Shown here: positions 41,853-51,838 of the stretch, piece after piece
Numbering within the stretch: the first letter of the stretch is position 1
How the letters are laid out: each line of letters begins with the position of its first letter
Origin: Prescottella defluvii
GTDB lineage: Bacteria; Actinomycetota; Actinomycetes; Mycobacteriales; Mycobacteriaceae
Length of the DNA: 64,000 bases
Assembly (NCBI GenBank): GCA_029690005.1
Contig: CP121458.1
Coordinates: 5,227,872 to 5,291,871 of the forward strand
Reading direction: 5' to 3'
Notes under the pieces: model-generated
The model's input: the letters and a program-made list of their open reading frames with translations, nothing else
The model's database searches: none
Told to the model about the DNA's origin: nothing
Made by a program: the position numbers and the translations under genes

Positions 41853-43343
41853 TCACGTAACGGCGTCAGTGATCGGACCGACGGTGAAGTACGCGACGAA
41901 CAGCGCCGCAACGAACCACAGCAGCGGGTGCACCTTCTTGGCGTTGCCGCCCGCGGCCGCGAGGACCACGTACGAGATGAAGCCGACGCCGATGCCGTTG
42001 GCGATCGAGTACGTGAACGGCATGACGGCGATCGTCAGGAACGCGGGCAGCGCGATCGAGAACTTGCTGAAGTCGATGTCGCGCACCTGACCGATCATCA
42101 ACGCGCCCACCACGACCAGAGCCGGCGCGGCCGCCTCGATCGGCACCACCGAGTAGAGCGGGGTGAGGAACATCGCGGCGAGGAACAGCAGACCGGTGAC
42201 GACGTTCGCGAGGCCGGTGCGGGCACCGTCCGCGATACCGGCTGCGGAATCGATGAAGACGGTGTTCGACGACGCGGACGCGCCGCCGCCGACGACCGCG
42301 CCGGCGCCCTCGACGATCAGCGCCTTGCCCATGCCGGGCAGGTTGCCGTCCTTGTCTGCGAGGCCGGCTTCCTTACCGAGACCGGTCATGGTGCCCATCG
42401 CGTCGAAGAAGTTGGCGAGCACCAGCGTGAAGACGAGCAGGCTCGCGGCGAGGACACCGATGCGGGTGAATGCGCCGAACAGGCTGAAGTCACCGACCAG
42501 GCTCAGATCGGGCATCTGTGCGACCACGTCGGGCATGGCGGGGACGCTGAGATTCCAGCCCTTGGGGTCGACGCCCTTCGAGGCGCCGATGTGGAAGACC
42601 GCCTCGAGGATCGCGGCCAGCACGGTGGTGACGACGATGCCGATCAGCAGACCACCGCGAACCTTGCGCACGACGAGGACACCCATCAGCAGGACGCCGA
42701 AGATGAACACGACCGTCGGCCACGCGGCGATCGAACCGTTGATGCCGAGTCCGACCGGGACGGAGGTGCCGGCGGCATCGGGGATGCGGCGCACGAAGCC
42801 GGCGTCGACGAGGCCGATGAACGCGATGAACATGCCGATGCCGGCCGCGATGGCGGCCTTGAGTTCCCGAGGAATCGCGTCGAAGACGGCGGTGCGGAAG
42901 CCGCTGACGGCCAGCGCGACGATGACGAGGCCGTCGATGACGACCAGGCCCATGGCCTCGGGCCACGTCACCTGCGGCGCGATCGACACGGCCAGCAGGC
43001 TGTTGATGCCGAGACCCGCGGCGATGCCGAACGGATAGTTGGCGACGATGCCGAAGACGATGCTCATCAGGCCCGCGACGAGCGCGGTGACGGCGGCCAC
43101 CTGGTTGATCGGCAGGATGTTGCCCAGCACGTCGGTCTTGGCGGCCGCGTCGTCGGCGGAGAAGCTACCGAGGATCAGCGGGTTGAGGACCACGATGTAC
43201 GCCATGGCCACGAACGTGACCAGGCCACCGCGGACCTCCCGGCTGATGGTCGAGCCCCGCTCGGTGATCTTGAAGTAGGTGTCGAGCAACCGTGAGGGCG
43301 CCGACTGCCTTGTGGGCTCGGGGGTTGTCTCGGTAACCGCCAT
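41853..43343 (-). CDS. NCS2 (AzgA-like) nucleobase permease
   Basis: A 496-residue, unbroken membrane protein with 12-14 predicted helices. GLVTFVAMAYIVVLNPLIL and GLGINSLLAVSIAP mark the AzgA-like hypoxanthine/guanine/adenine branch of NCS2 proton symporters; EGAGAVVGGGASASSNTVFI is the conserved helix-10 region. ATG 43343 is the natural start. It is inserted relative to the mycobacterial gene order and sits before the MarR gene, which could regulate purine uptake. Confidence 0.85.
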   Translation of the reverse strand: MAVTETTPEPTRQSAPSRLLDTYFKITERGSTISREVRGGLVTFVAMAYIVVLNPLILGSFSADDAAAKTDVLGNILPINQVAAVTALVAGLMSIVFGIVANYPFGIAAGLGINSLLAVSIAPQVTWPEAMGLVVIDGLVIVALAVSGFRTAVFDAIPRELKAAIAAGIGMFIAFIGLVDAGFVRRIPDAAGTSVPVGLGINGSIAAWPTVVFIFGVLLMGVLVVRKVRGGLLIGIVVTTVLAAILEAVFHIGASKGVDPKGWNLSVPAMPDVVAQMPDLSLVGDFSLFGAFTRIGVLAASLLVFTLVLANFFDAMGTMTGLGKEAGLADKDGNLPGMGKALIVEGAGAVVGGGASASSNTVFIDSAAGIADGARTGLANVVTGLLFLAAMFLTPLYSVVPIEAAAPALVVVGALMIGQVRDIDFSKFSIALPAFLTIAVMPFTYSIANGIGVGFISYVVLAAAGGNAKKVHPLLWFVAALFVAYFTVGPITDAVT

Positions 43344-43424
43344 GTCGTGTTTCGGTCCAATCGCCGGTAAGTGGGGGTTCGCACCTGGCAGATTAGGGCA
43401 CCGACGCGCGGGTAACTTAATCGT

Positions 43425-43672
43425 GTGACCGAAATCCATAGCACGCCGACGCTCGTGGAACGCCTGTCCGACCCCCGTCCGGTGGTCGTGGTGGGCACCG
43501 CGGCCTGGGTGGTGGCGACCGTCGTGGTCCTGCTGTCGGGGACCGCTGGAGCGATGCGCTACCGATCTGTTACGCCGGAACCGCCCTGGGCGTCCTGGGA
43601 TTCGGCTTGTTCCTCCTCCAGCGCAGCGCGGCCAGGCGCGGCAAGCGCGGCGCGCAGCGCGGACTCGACTGA
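43425..43672 (+). CDS. DUF2530 small membrane protein (frameshifted)
   Basis: About 83 residues with two hydrophobic segments: VVVVGTAAWVVATVVVLLSG, and after restoring one G near 43540, CYAGTALGVLGFGLFLLQ. The end AARRGKRGAQRGLD is the DUF2530 tail found in the Rv0879c family. GTG 43425 is the start and it diverges from the purine permease over 81 bases. Function unknown. Confidence 0.75.
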
Positions 43673-43717
43673 GGAAAACGACCGGTCACGCCGGCCGGTT
43701 CCGGCCGGTGAGGGATT

Positions 43718-44281
43718 TCACACGCTGTTCGTGCGTGTTGTTCGCGCACTTCGGCGGCTGATCGCCCAGATCCACAGCGCGGCCCACGCCACACCGAATG
43801 CCCATCCGGCGAGGACGTCGGTGAGCCAGTGCGCGGCCAGGTACACCCGCGAGATCCCGACCGCGAGGGGGTAGCAGGCGAGCAGCACGAGCAGTCCGAT
43901 CCGGAGGATGCCGGGGCCGACGGTCCGCACCACCACCGCGCCCAGCACGCCCGCGAGGATCGCGGTCATCATGGCGTGTCCTGACGGGAACGCGTACGAG
44001 TCCAGATCGACCAGTCGGTCCGGCAACGGCGGACGCTCCCGAGCGAACAAATGTTTGAGCAGGCTCATCGCCGCCCACCCGGACAGCATCGACCCGGCGA
44101 CCATCACCGCCTCCGCGGTGCGGCGCCGGGACAGCAGCGCGACCGCGGCGGCGGTGGCGATCACGAACACCGCGACGGTGCCGCCGCTGTGCGTGATCAC
44201 CGTGAACATGTCGGTCAGCCACGGGGTGCGCCGGTCGAGCATCCACTGCAGCACCGACTGGTCGACGTTCACGCTCGTCAT
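43718..44281 (-). CDS. PAP2-family phosphatase
   Basis: A 187-residue membrane phosphatase. The three active-site motifs are present: KHLFARERPP (K-x6-R-P), YAFPSGHAMM (P-S-G-H) and SRVYLAAHWLTD (S-R-x5-H-x3-D). Six hydrophobic segments place the site outside the membrane. Substrates in the family include undecaprenyl pyrophosphate and phosphatidic acid-type lipids. The ATG overlaps the stop of the upstream ATPase-like gene by four bases (ATGA), so it is the end of that operon. Confidence 0.85.
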   Translation of the reverse strand: MTSVNVDQSVLQWMLDRRTPWLTDMFTVITHSGGTVAVFVIATAAAVALLSRRRTAEAVMVAGSMLSGWAAMSLLKHLFARERPPLPDRLVDLDSYAFPSGHAMMTAILAGVLGAVVVRTVGPGILRIGLLVLLACYPLAVGISRVYLAAHWLTDVLAGWAFGVAWAALWIWAISRRSARTTRTNSV

Positions 44282-47041
44282 GCGCCTCCTCCGATCCGGC
44301 GACGACGGATGTGCGTGCGGCCGGTGTCGTCCACCCACCACGGGACCGCGACGTCGCCGTCGACGGCGCCGGTCAGCCGGACGACGAGGTCGTCGTGCAC
44401 GACGACGGGACCGGTCGGCAGCGGCAGACCGAGCGTCGTGCACGCGAGCACCGCATCGGGTTCCCGGTCCCACGCGCTGACGTCGCCGTCGCCGAGGACC
44501 TCCGCGTGGACGGCGGCGGACGCGAGCGGCAGGTCCAGCAGGTCGGCGAGGGCGGCGGCGGTGTCGAACGCGCCGAGCACGATCCGCTGGGGCGCGACGA
44601 CGGACCCGAGGTGCGGGCGGTCGAGGACCAGCGCGGCGTCAGGTTCGGCGACGGTGCCGGCCAGGCTGCGCACGCGCGCGGGCAGCCCGAGTTCGTCGAG
44701 GTCGAGCACCCCGCGGGCGGCGGCCGCGGCGAGCAGCCGGTGCGTGCGGGTGACGACGTCGGGGGTGACGGCGCGCTCGGGGTCGGCGAGCCGGTCCAGC
44801 AGCACCCCGGCCAGTTCGGTGTCGTCGACCGACGTCGGCGCCAGGGCCGGGCGAGGGCGGGCGCGGCCGGGTGGTCGAGGACGTCGAGCAGGCCGGCGAA
44901 CGTGTCGTCGTCGTGCGCGCGCAGCAGGCCCAGGCGGCGTCCGTCGATCTCGGCGTGCCGGCGCAGCCACCACGCGGTGTAGCCGTCGCGGTCGGCGAGG
45001 GCGGCCGCGGTGTCCGGATCGTCCGCCAGCAGCGTCAGGGCCTGCGGCCAGTGGGCAGGATCGACCAGGTCCAGGTCGCGGACGGCGATCAGCGTCTCGG
45101 GATCGTCGGCGAGGGTGTCCCACCAGGCGTCCTCGTCGTCGAGGTCGTGCTCGGGACCGGTCGGCAGCTCGGCGCGCAGCACCGCGAAGCCCCAGCCCAC
45201 GCCGAGCGCGCGCAGCGGCTCCTCCCCCACCCGTGCGACGAGGTCGGCGTCGACGATGCCGAACGGCGAGTCCTCGTCGAGGATTCCGGCGAGCGGCGCC
45301 CCCGGCAGCAGCAGCTCGTCGGCCGGCACCAGTTCGCCGTCGGCGTCGGGCAGCGGCAGCTCACCGAGCCAGGCGGGCCGCGCGTCGGGCGCGGCCGCGC
45401 CGACGAGCGCCAGCACGACGGACGCCAGTTCGGTTGCCGCGGTAGGGTCGTCGTAGTCGACGTCCTCGATCCGCGCCCGCAGCGCCGGATCCGACAGCAG
45501 GTCACCGGCGGTCGCGCGCTCGGCACCGAGCCGGTGCAGGAGCGGGTGCGCGGCGTCGGGGTGGAGCCAGGCGCACCCAGTCGAGAGCCGACGCGACGTC
45601 GCCGATCACGGGCCCCAGGTCGGTGCCGGTGACGGTGGTCCGCGGACCGGTGACGGTGCGACCGTCGGCGAGCGGAACCGGAACGGCGGCAAGCTCTTCC
45701 ACGGCCAGCGCGTCCACGACGAGCGGCTCGAAGCGCGGCGTAGAGGGCGTGCCACCACGACGGTTCCCGCTCGTGTCCGGCCAGCAGTTCGGCGATGCGC
45801 GCCAACCCGATCCGGTGCACGTCCACCGCCGCGAGCGCCGACGCGAACAGCGGCCCGGACAGCTCCGGGTCGACGAGTTCGGGCACGACGTCGGCGAGGG
45901 CGTCGGCCAGCTCCGGGGTGAGACCGGAGACGACCGTGGCCCGGGCCGGGACCAGTTCGGCGCCGTCGGAGTCGGCAGCGGGCACCCACGGCTGGGTGCG
46001 CAGTTCCTGCAGCACCGCCTCGCGGAGGGCGGCGTCGACCTCGCTGCGGGCGAATCCGGGCTGCGGGACGAGTTCGAGACGCTGGTCGCGCGGCAGGGCG
46101 GCGAGGAATCGCGCGTAGCCGCGGGCGACGTCGGTCAGCGGCGCCCGGGCAAGATGCGCCGTCGGTCGGGCTGCAGCGCGACGTCCGCGATCACGACCGC
46201 CGGGAGCGACAGTTCCTCGTCGGAGCGCGTGGGCGCCCGCAGCACGTCACCGGTGACCGGCCGCGCCCGCCCGTCCAGCACGGGCACCAGCCAGCGCGCG
46301 GACTCGGTCGCGTACTGCCACCACGTGGTGTGGCCGACGGTCGTCTCGACGAGCCCGTCCCCGAGGTCGCGTTCGGTGCGGCGCAGCACCGTCCCGTCGA
46401 TCTCGACAGACTCGAGGGCGGGCAGTTCGAGAAGCAGGTCGACGGCCTCGGCGGCGAACCTGGTCAGAAGGGCGACTGCGCCGGCACCGTGCACGTCGGG
46501 GCGCAGCCGCAGCACCACCTCGGTGTCGAAACCGGCGGGCGGGCGTTCGTCGGTGGCCCACGCCAGCCGCAGCACCGGCGCGCCCAGAGTGGGCACCTCG
46601 AGCCCGGCCGAGGCGAGTTCGTCGCGCGTCCGGTCTGCCGAGAACTGCAGCGAGCCGCTCGTCGAGCGCAGCTCGACGTCATCGCTCACCGCCAGGACGG
46701 CGGTGAAGCCGACGCCGAATTGCCCCGCCCGAGGACTTTCCGGTCTTCCCGGACGCCCGCAGTGCGGTCAGGGCGTGCACACCCTCGCGGTCGAGCGGGG
46801 CACCGGTGTTCGCGACGCGCAGCACGTCGCCGTGAAGTTGCACCCGCAGCGTCCCCGGCACGCCGGCCTTCGCGGCGGCGTCGGCGGCGTTCTGCGCCAG
46901 CTCGGTCAGGAGCCGGTCACGGTATCCGGCACGCACCAGGTCCGCCTCGGCGGCGGCGTCCTCCCGCAGACGCGTGGGAGAGCTGCGCCATGCGAGAAGC
47001 GTCCCCTCGCGTAGCGCGGCGGTGTCGAAGGGATCCGTCAG
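44278..47041 (-). CDS. sacsin/Hsp90-like GHKL ATPase-domain protein (multiple frameshifts)
   Basis: About 920 residues when frames are joined. The N-terminus has the GHKL nucleotide fold: LLTELAQNAADAAAK (N box with E and N), VLRVANTGAPLDREG (G1 box with N in place of the usual D), ALRASGKT and, after repair, GQFGVGFTAVLAVSDD. The rest is a long alpha/beta region with no recognised motif. Breaks occur near 46725, 46140, 45780, 45590 and 44850. Reading from CTG 47041 overlaps the DUF3027 stop (CTGA) and gives a proper N-terminus (TDPFDTAALREGT); no ATG or GTG does so. Family members are annotated as sacsin N-terminal ATPase-like; the function in actinobacteria is unknown. Confidence 0.65.
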
Positions 47042-47886
47042 CTGTCCGATGCCGGATCCAGCGGGGGCTCGGGATCGGTTGACGCCTCAGGATCGGCGGG
47101 CGTCTCGGGATCGGCGGGCGCCTCGGCGGTGATCTCGACGACCTCGACCGCGGCGTCGTCGTAGGCGTCGTAGCGCGGGGTGCCGGCGCCGGTCGGCAGC
47201 GTCGTGTCAGAGTGCGCACCGCAGCCGTAGGTGGCGGTCACGACGTGCCCGTCGGCCGCCATCTCGTTGCCGCACACGCCGAACGCGGCGTGCAGCGAAC
47301 CGGCCAGCGGCAGGTAGAAGCCGCACAGCTCGCACGTGGACGGCGCGGCCTTCGCCATGTCGGAGTCGGGTCCGTCGTCGCTCTCGTGCCAGCGCTCGGC
47401 GCACTCGACCCGGCCTTCGCGGCTCATGACCTGCTTGCGGCCCAGGCCCACCTCGAATGCGACCTCGTCGATCTCGGGGTCACCGGTCGCGACGTAGCCG
47501 GGCACCAGTCGCGGATCGTTCGGCGCGGGCGCCAGCAGGTCACCCGGCGACAGGTCACCCGGCCGGACGCGCTGGTCCCACGGCAACCACTCGGGCGCGA
47601 CGAGGGCGTCCGGACCGGGCAGCAGCGCGAGCTCGCTGATGGTCACGTGATCGGAGTCGGGGGCGGCGGCCACGACGACGGCCCACTGCCAGCCGTGATA
47701 GCCGGGCAGGTCGGCCTCGAACCGGTGCGTGGCGGAGCAGCCGTCCTCCGCGGTGACACCGAGGTGCTCACCCACGCCGCCTTCATGGAGCTCGACGAGC
47801 GCCTCGCGGGCGCGTTCGACGGCTCGAGCCAGGACCGGGCGCACGACGGCGCTCTCTGGAGACGACGCAACACTCACAGTGTCCAT
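47038..47886 (-). CDS. DUF3027 protein (Rv0877 type)
   Basis: A 282-residue unbroken protein. GYHGWQWAVVVAAAPDSDHV is the DUF3027 core; CELCGFYLPLAGSLHAAFGVC and ECAERWHE supply cysteines that may hold a metal. The C-terminal 40 residues are a repetitive acidic Pro/Asp/Glu stretch (ADPETPADPEASTDPEP). It starts at ATG 47886, diverging from the glutaminyl cyclase gene by 51 bases. Function unknown. Confidence 0.8.
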   Translation of the reverse strand: MDTVSVASSPESAVVRPVLARAVERAREALVELHEGGVGEHLGVTAEDGCSATHRFEADLPGYHGWQWAVVVAAAPDSDHVTISELALLPGPDALVAPEWLPWDQRVRPGDLSPGDLLAPAPNDPRLVPGYVATGDPEIDEVAFEVGLGRKQVMSREGRVECAERWHESDDGPDSDMAKAAPSTCELCGFYLPLAGSLHAAFGVCGNEMAADGHVVTATYGCGAHSDTTLPTGAGTPRYDAYDDAAVEVVEITAEAPADPETPADPEASTDPEPPLDPASDS

Positions 47887-47937
47887 CTTGCCGCACTCGG
47901 TCCCGTGTGTGCGCGTGCGGGCTGTCATGCTGGTCCC

Positions 47938-48756
47938 GTGAATCGGCGTCGCACCCCGCAAGCCACTGCAATCGGAGTGGCCGTTCTCGCCGTCGCACTG
48001 CTCGCCGGCTGCTCCACGAGCACCTCCACCTCCCCGCCCGAGGGTGCGGTGATCGCCGAACGGTTGAGGCCGGAGATCGTCCGGGAGTTGCCGCACGACC
48101 GCAACGCGTTCACCCAGGGCCTCGAGATCTCCGACGGCACGCTCTACGAGAGCACCGGCCGCGTCGGCCAGTCGTGGGTGCGGGCGACGTCGCTCGACAC
48201 CGGCGCCGAGCTTGCCCGCGCCGACCTGGCGCGGCCGATGTTCGGCGAGGGCATCACCGTCACCGGCGACACCGTCTGGCAGATCACGTGGAAGGACGGT
48301 GTCGCGATCGCCCGCGACCGCGACACCCTCGCCCAGCGGCGGCAGGTCGACTACGACGGCGAGGGCTGGGGGCTGTGCACGCAGGCCGACCGGCTGGTGA
48401 TGAGCAACGGCTCGGACACCCTGACGTTCCGGGACCCGGCGACGTTCGACGCGACCGGTTCGGTCGACGTCACGCTCGACGGCCGCCCGCTCGACCAGCT
48501 CAACGAACTCGAGTGCGCCGGCGACGGTTTCGTGTACGCCAACGTGTGGACCACCGACCTGATCGTGAAGATCGACCCGGCGACGGGCGTCGTGGTGGGT
48601 CGGATCGACGCCGAGAACCTGAAGGACGCGCTGCCCGCCGGCGAGCGCGGCGGCATCGACGTCCTCAACGGAATTGCGCAGATTCCCGGCACCGACCGGT
48701 TCCTCGTCACCGGCAAGTTGTGGCCGCGGATGTACGAGGTCCGCTTCGTCGCCTGA
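47938..48756 (+). CDS. glutaminyl-peptide cyclotransferase lipoprotein
   Basis: A 272-residue exported protein with a lipoprotein signal (lipobox LLAGC, Cys at residue 24). The plant-type QC beta-propeller is seen in FTQGLEISDGTLYESTGRVG, DTVWQITWKDG and LNELECAGDGFVYANVW. The enzyme cyclises N-terminal glutamine to pyroglutamate in exported proteins. The GTG start at 47938 gives the full signal peptide. Unbroken frame. Confidence 0.85.
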   Translation: MNRRRTPQATAIGVAVLAVALLAGCSTSTSTSPPEGAVIAERLRPEIVRELPHDRNAFTQGLEISDGTLYESTGRVGQSWVRATSLDTGAELARADLARPMFGEGITVTGDTVWQITWKDGVAIARDRDTLAQRRQVDYDGEGWGLCTQADRLVMSNGSDTLTFRDPATFDATGSVDVTLDGRPLDQLNELECAGDGFVYANVWTTDLIVKIDPATGVVVGRIDAENLKDALPAGERGGIDVLNGIAQIPGTDRFLVTGKLWPRMYEVRFVA

Positions 48757-48834
48757 GGGGTCCGACACGTCCGGGCGAGCTGGAACGGACCGCCCGTGTC
48801 GTGCATTGTCCGACGACTAGGACAGAATTGAGGG

Positions 48835-50575
48835 GTGACCGGACCCCGCGAACCCCACGACGCCTCGAGGCGTGGGCAGCAACCGCGTGATCCCGCGCCG
48901 CGGCGACATCCCGGCTACGACAGATACCCGCCGTCCCAGCGCCCGGCCGCACGCCGGGCGCCTCTGCCGCCGCTGCATCCGGTGGACCGGTCGGCGCACA
49001 CCGAGCGGATCGCACCGGCGACACCCCGGCACCCCAGACGCCACCGCCGCCTGCTTCGCCCCCGACGCGGCCGATGCCCGAACCGGACGCCGTCGCGGGC
49101 GACACGGTCCGCGCCGCCGACAGCGGTGCGCCGAAGCCGCCGCCGATGCCCCGCAAGCTGACGGTCACCCGGGTCGCCGCGATGCGCAGCCGCGAACTGA
49201 CGAACAAGGGCATCGCCACCTTCCGTCGCGCGGCGACCGCCGACGGCGCCGACAAGTCCGGGCTGACGGCGCTGACGTACGCGGTGATGGCGAACTTCGC
49301 GACCGACGCCGCGATCGCCGTCGCACTGGCCAACACGCTGTTCTTCTCGGCGGCGACGGGCGAGGACAAGACCAAGGTCGCGCTGTACCTGCTGATCACG
49401 ATCGCGCCGTTCGCGGTGATCGCGCCCCTCATCGGGCCGGCCCTGGACCGGCTGCAGCGGGGCCGGCGGATCGCGCTGGCGTCGTCGTTCGCGCTGCGGA
49501 CAGTGCTGGCGGTCGTGCTGGTCTTCAACTTCGACAGCTGGGCGCTGTATCCGTGCGCGCTCGGGATGATGGTGCTCAGCAAGTCGTTCTCGGTGCTCAA
49601 GAGCGCCGTCACGCCGCGCGTGCTGCCACCCGAGATAGACCTGGTGCGGGTCAATTCGCGGCTGACGGTGTTCGGCCTGATCGGCGGCACGATCGGGGCC
49701 GGCGCGCTGGCCGGCGCGCTGGCGCTGGTGACCGGGTCGACGGGTGCGTTGTGGCTGGCCGCGCTGATCACCGCGCTGGGCGCCTACCTGAGCATGCGGA
49801 TCCCGGCGTGGGTCGAGGTCACCGAGGGCGAGGTCCCGGCGACGCTGACGTTCCACGGCGACGACTCCCCCACCGAACTGATCGACGTGAGCGCGAAGGG
49901 ACGCGCCCCGGCCGCCGAAGGCAAGGCGGCCAAGCGCCAACCGCTCGGGCGTGTGGTGGTCACGGGCCTGTGGGGCAACGGCACCATCCGCGTCCTGACG
50001 GGCTTCCTGACGCTGTACATCGCGTTCGTCGCGAAGGCCAACACCAACCACGAGGCGCTGATGCAGGCCGCGACGCTCGGCCTGGTCGGCGCGGCGGCGG
50101 GCATCGGCAACTTCGCGGGCAACGCCACCGGCGCCCGCCTCGAACTGGGTCGCCCGGCGCAGGTCGTGCTGCGCTGCACGATCGCAGTGACGGTGGTGGC
50201 GATCCTCGTCGCGGTCACCGGCAACCTGCTCGCGGCGGCGCTCGCGGCGTTCGTGGCGTCCGGGCGAGCGCGCTCGCGAAGGTGTCGCTGGACGCCTCGC
50301 TGCAGCAGGACCTGCCCGAGGAGTCCATCGCGTCCGGTTTCGGCCGCTCCGAGACCGTCCTCCAACTCAGCTGGGTCATCGGCGGGGCGCTGGGCGTTCT
50401 GCTGCCCACCGAACTGTGGATCGGTTTCACCGTGGTGTCGGTGGTGCTTACGATCGGCTTGGTGCAGACGATCCTGACGTACCGGGGAGCGACCCTGCTC
50501 CCGGGCCTGGGCGGCAGGCGCCCGGAGCACGTCAACCCCGAGACCACCGTCGGCCACAGCCCTCGTGCCGACTGA
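48835..50575 (+). CDS. MFS transporter with long Pro/Arg-rich N-terminus (Rv0876c type, frameshifted)
   Basis: About 580 residues. The first 115 are disordered and rich in Pro, Arg and His; membrane segments begin near TALTYAVMANFATDAAIAVA. Conserved blocks LALANTLFFSAATGEDKTKV, RVLPPEIDLVRVNSRLTVFG and SFSVLKSAVTPR match the MFS protein syntenic with Rv0876c. Breaks near 49030 and 50268 split the reading frame. GTG 48835 follows GAGGG. Substrate unknown. Confidence 0.75.
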
Positions 50576-50599
50576 TCCACCGAACGAGAAACGGAATCG

Positions 50600-51100
50600 A
50601 TGATGCAACCCCGGACGAAGAACATTGTTGCGCTGATCGCGGCGGTAGTGGTGGTAGTCGCGGCAGGTCTCGCCGGGTCGTGGCCTACCTCGTCGGTAAG
50701 GCTCCGGAGAAGCTGCCGACCATCACCGCGTACGCGCACCAGGAGTCCGCCCAGCTCCAGCCCGGTTTCTGCGACGCGTCGCTGCAGTGCGCGGGGCTCG
50801 AAGATCGTCGAACTCCACGTGCCCGAGGGCTACCCGCTGCAGCTGTCGCTGCCGAAGGAGGTCGCGGACTCGGACTGGCGGCTGAACGTCCAGATCGGCA
50901 ACCCGAAGACCGGCGAGATCTTCGAGGGCTACCGCGACTACAAGCCCGGTGAGGCGTACGCGGTGACGGTCCCCGGCAACCCGGGTGAGCAGCTGATCAG
51001 CGCGATCATCCAGCTCCCCGCCAAGGGCGGACTGGCCCCGATCTGGGCCATCCAGACGATGCCGCTGCCGGGCGGCGGCGTGGTCGCCCCGACGTCGTAA
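50600..51100 (+). CDS. DUF2771 exported protein (Rv0875c type, frameshifted)
   Basis: About 165 residues. The N-terminal hydrophobic segment IVALIAAVVVVVAAGLAG (residues 9-26) is a signal anchor. After a break near 50685 the text reads YLVGKAPEKLPTITAYAHQE and FCDASLQC (a likely disulfide), then returns to the first frame near 50805. The C-terminus has VPEGYPLQLSLPKEVADSDW and PIWAIQTMPL. It follows the MFS gene by 24 bases, as in M. tuberculosis, so an operon is likely. Function unknown. Confidence 0.75.
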   Translation: MMQPRTKNIVALIAAVVVVVAAGLAGSWPTSSVRLRRSCRPSPRTRTRSPPSSSPVSATRRCSARGSKIVELHVPEGYPLQLSLPKEVADSDWRLNVQIGNPKTGEIFEGYRDYKPGEAYAVTVPGNPGEQLISAIIQLPAKGGLAPIWAIQTMPLPGGGVVAPTS

Positions 51101-51117
51101 CCGGCGCCCCGACGTAC

Positions 51118-51155
51118 GAAGGGAGCCCTCCGGTGATCACCGGAGGGCTCCCTTC
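51118..51155. terminator. bidirectional terminator
   Basis: A perfect 38-base palindrome with arms GAAGGGAGCCCTCCGGTGA (51118-51136) and complement (51137-51155), between the convergent DUF2771 and cold-shock genes. It is flanked by short T/A runs only. Confidence 0.75.
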
Positions 51156-51175
51156 TCGTTCGTGCGGTCCGCGAC

Positions 51176-51591
51176 TCAGCTGTCGAGTTCGCGGGCGACG
51201 GCGCGCACCACTTCGGAGATCCGCTGGGCGGTCTTGCGGTCCGGGTACTTGCCCTTGCGCAGGTCGGGCTGGATCGTGGCCTCGAGCAGCGTGATCATGT
51301 CCTCGACCATGCCGTGCAGCTCGTCGGGCGTGTGCTTGCGGGGCACGGTGGCATCGCGGCGGGCGCCGCCACCCTGGCGCACCGACGGCGCCGGGTCGAG
51401 CACCTTGACGCTCAGCGCCTGCGGTCCACGGCGACCGGCGGCCATGCCGAACTCGACGCGCTGGCCGGCCTTGAGGCCCTCGACGCCGTCGGGCAGCGCG
51501 GCCGCGCGCACGTACACGTCCTCCCCTCTTCCTGCGACAGGAAGCCGAAACCCTTCTCGACGTCGTACCACTTCACCTTGCCGGTAGGCAC
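51176..51591 (-). CDS. cold-shock domain protein with C-terminal extension (CspB/Rv0871 type)
   Basis: About 138 residues. PTGKVKWYDVEKGFGFLSQE contains RNP1-like GFGF; after repairing a break near 51530, DVYVRAAALPDG supplies RNP2. The usual cold-shock protein is 67-70 residues; this has a further 65, ending in MVEDMITLLEATIQPDLRKG and a helical tail. The same extension is known for Rv0871. GTG 51591 is the start. It binds single-stranded RNA or DNA, acting as RNA chaperone; the tail's role is unknown. Confidence 0.85.
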
Positions 51592-51838
51592 CGCGTTCAC
51601 CTGCTCATCTGCCTGCCGCGCTCTCCATTGAGCGCGCGCGTGGATAATGCAAAACAACGCGCCCCACGTGGAGTGCGGGACGCGTGAATGCCCGAGTGTA
51701 CCCGTCGGAACGGATGCCCGGCACCCACGTTTCCCGGTGTGCGAGGACTGCGGACCAGTCGGTCGGTCCGTACCCGATACTGGTCGTAATGGTCGGCGAT
51801 CCGGTGCTGGACCATCCCGACGACAGGAGGACCACACC

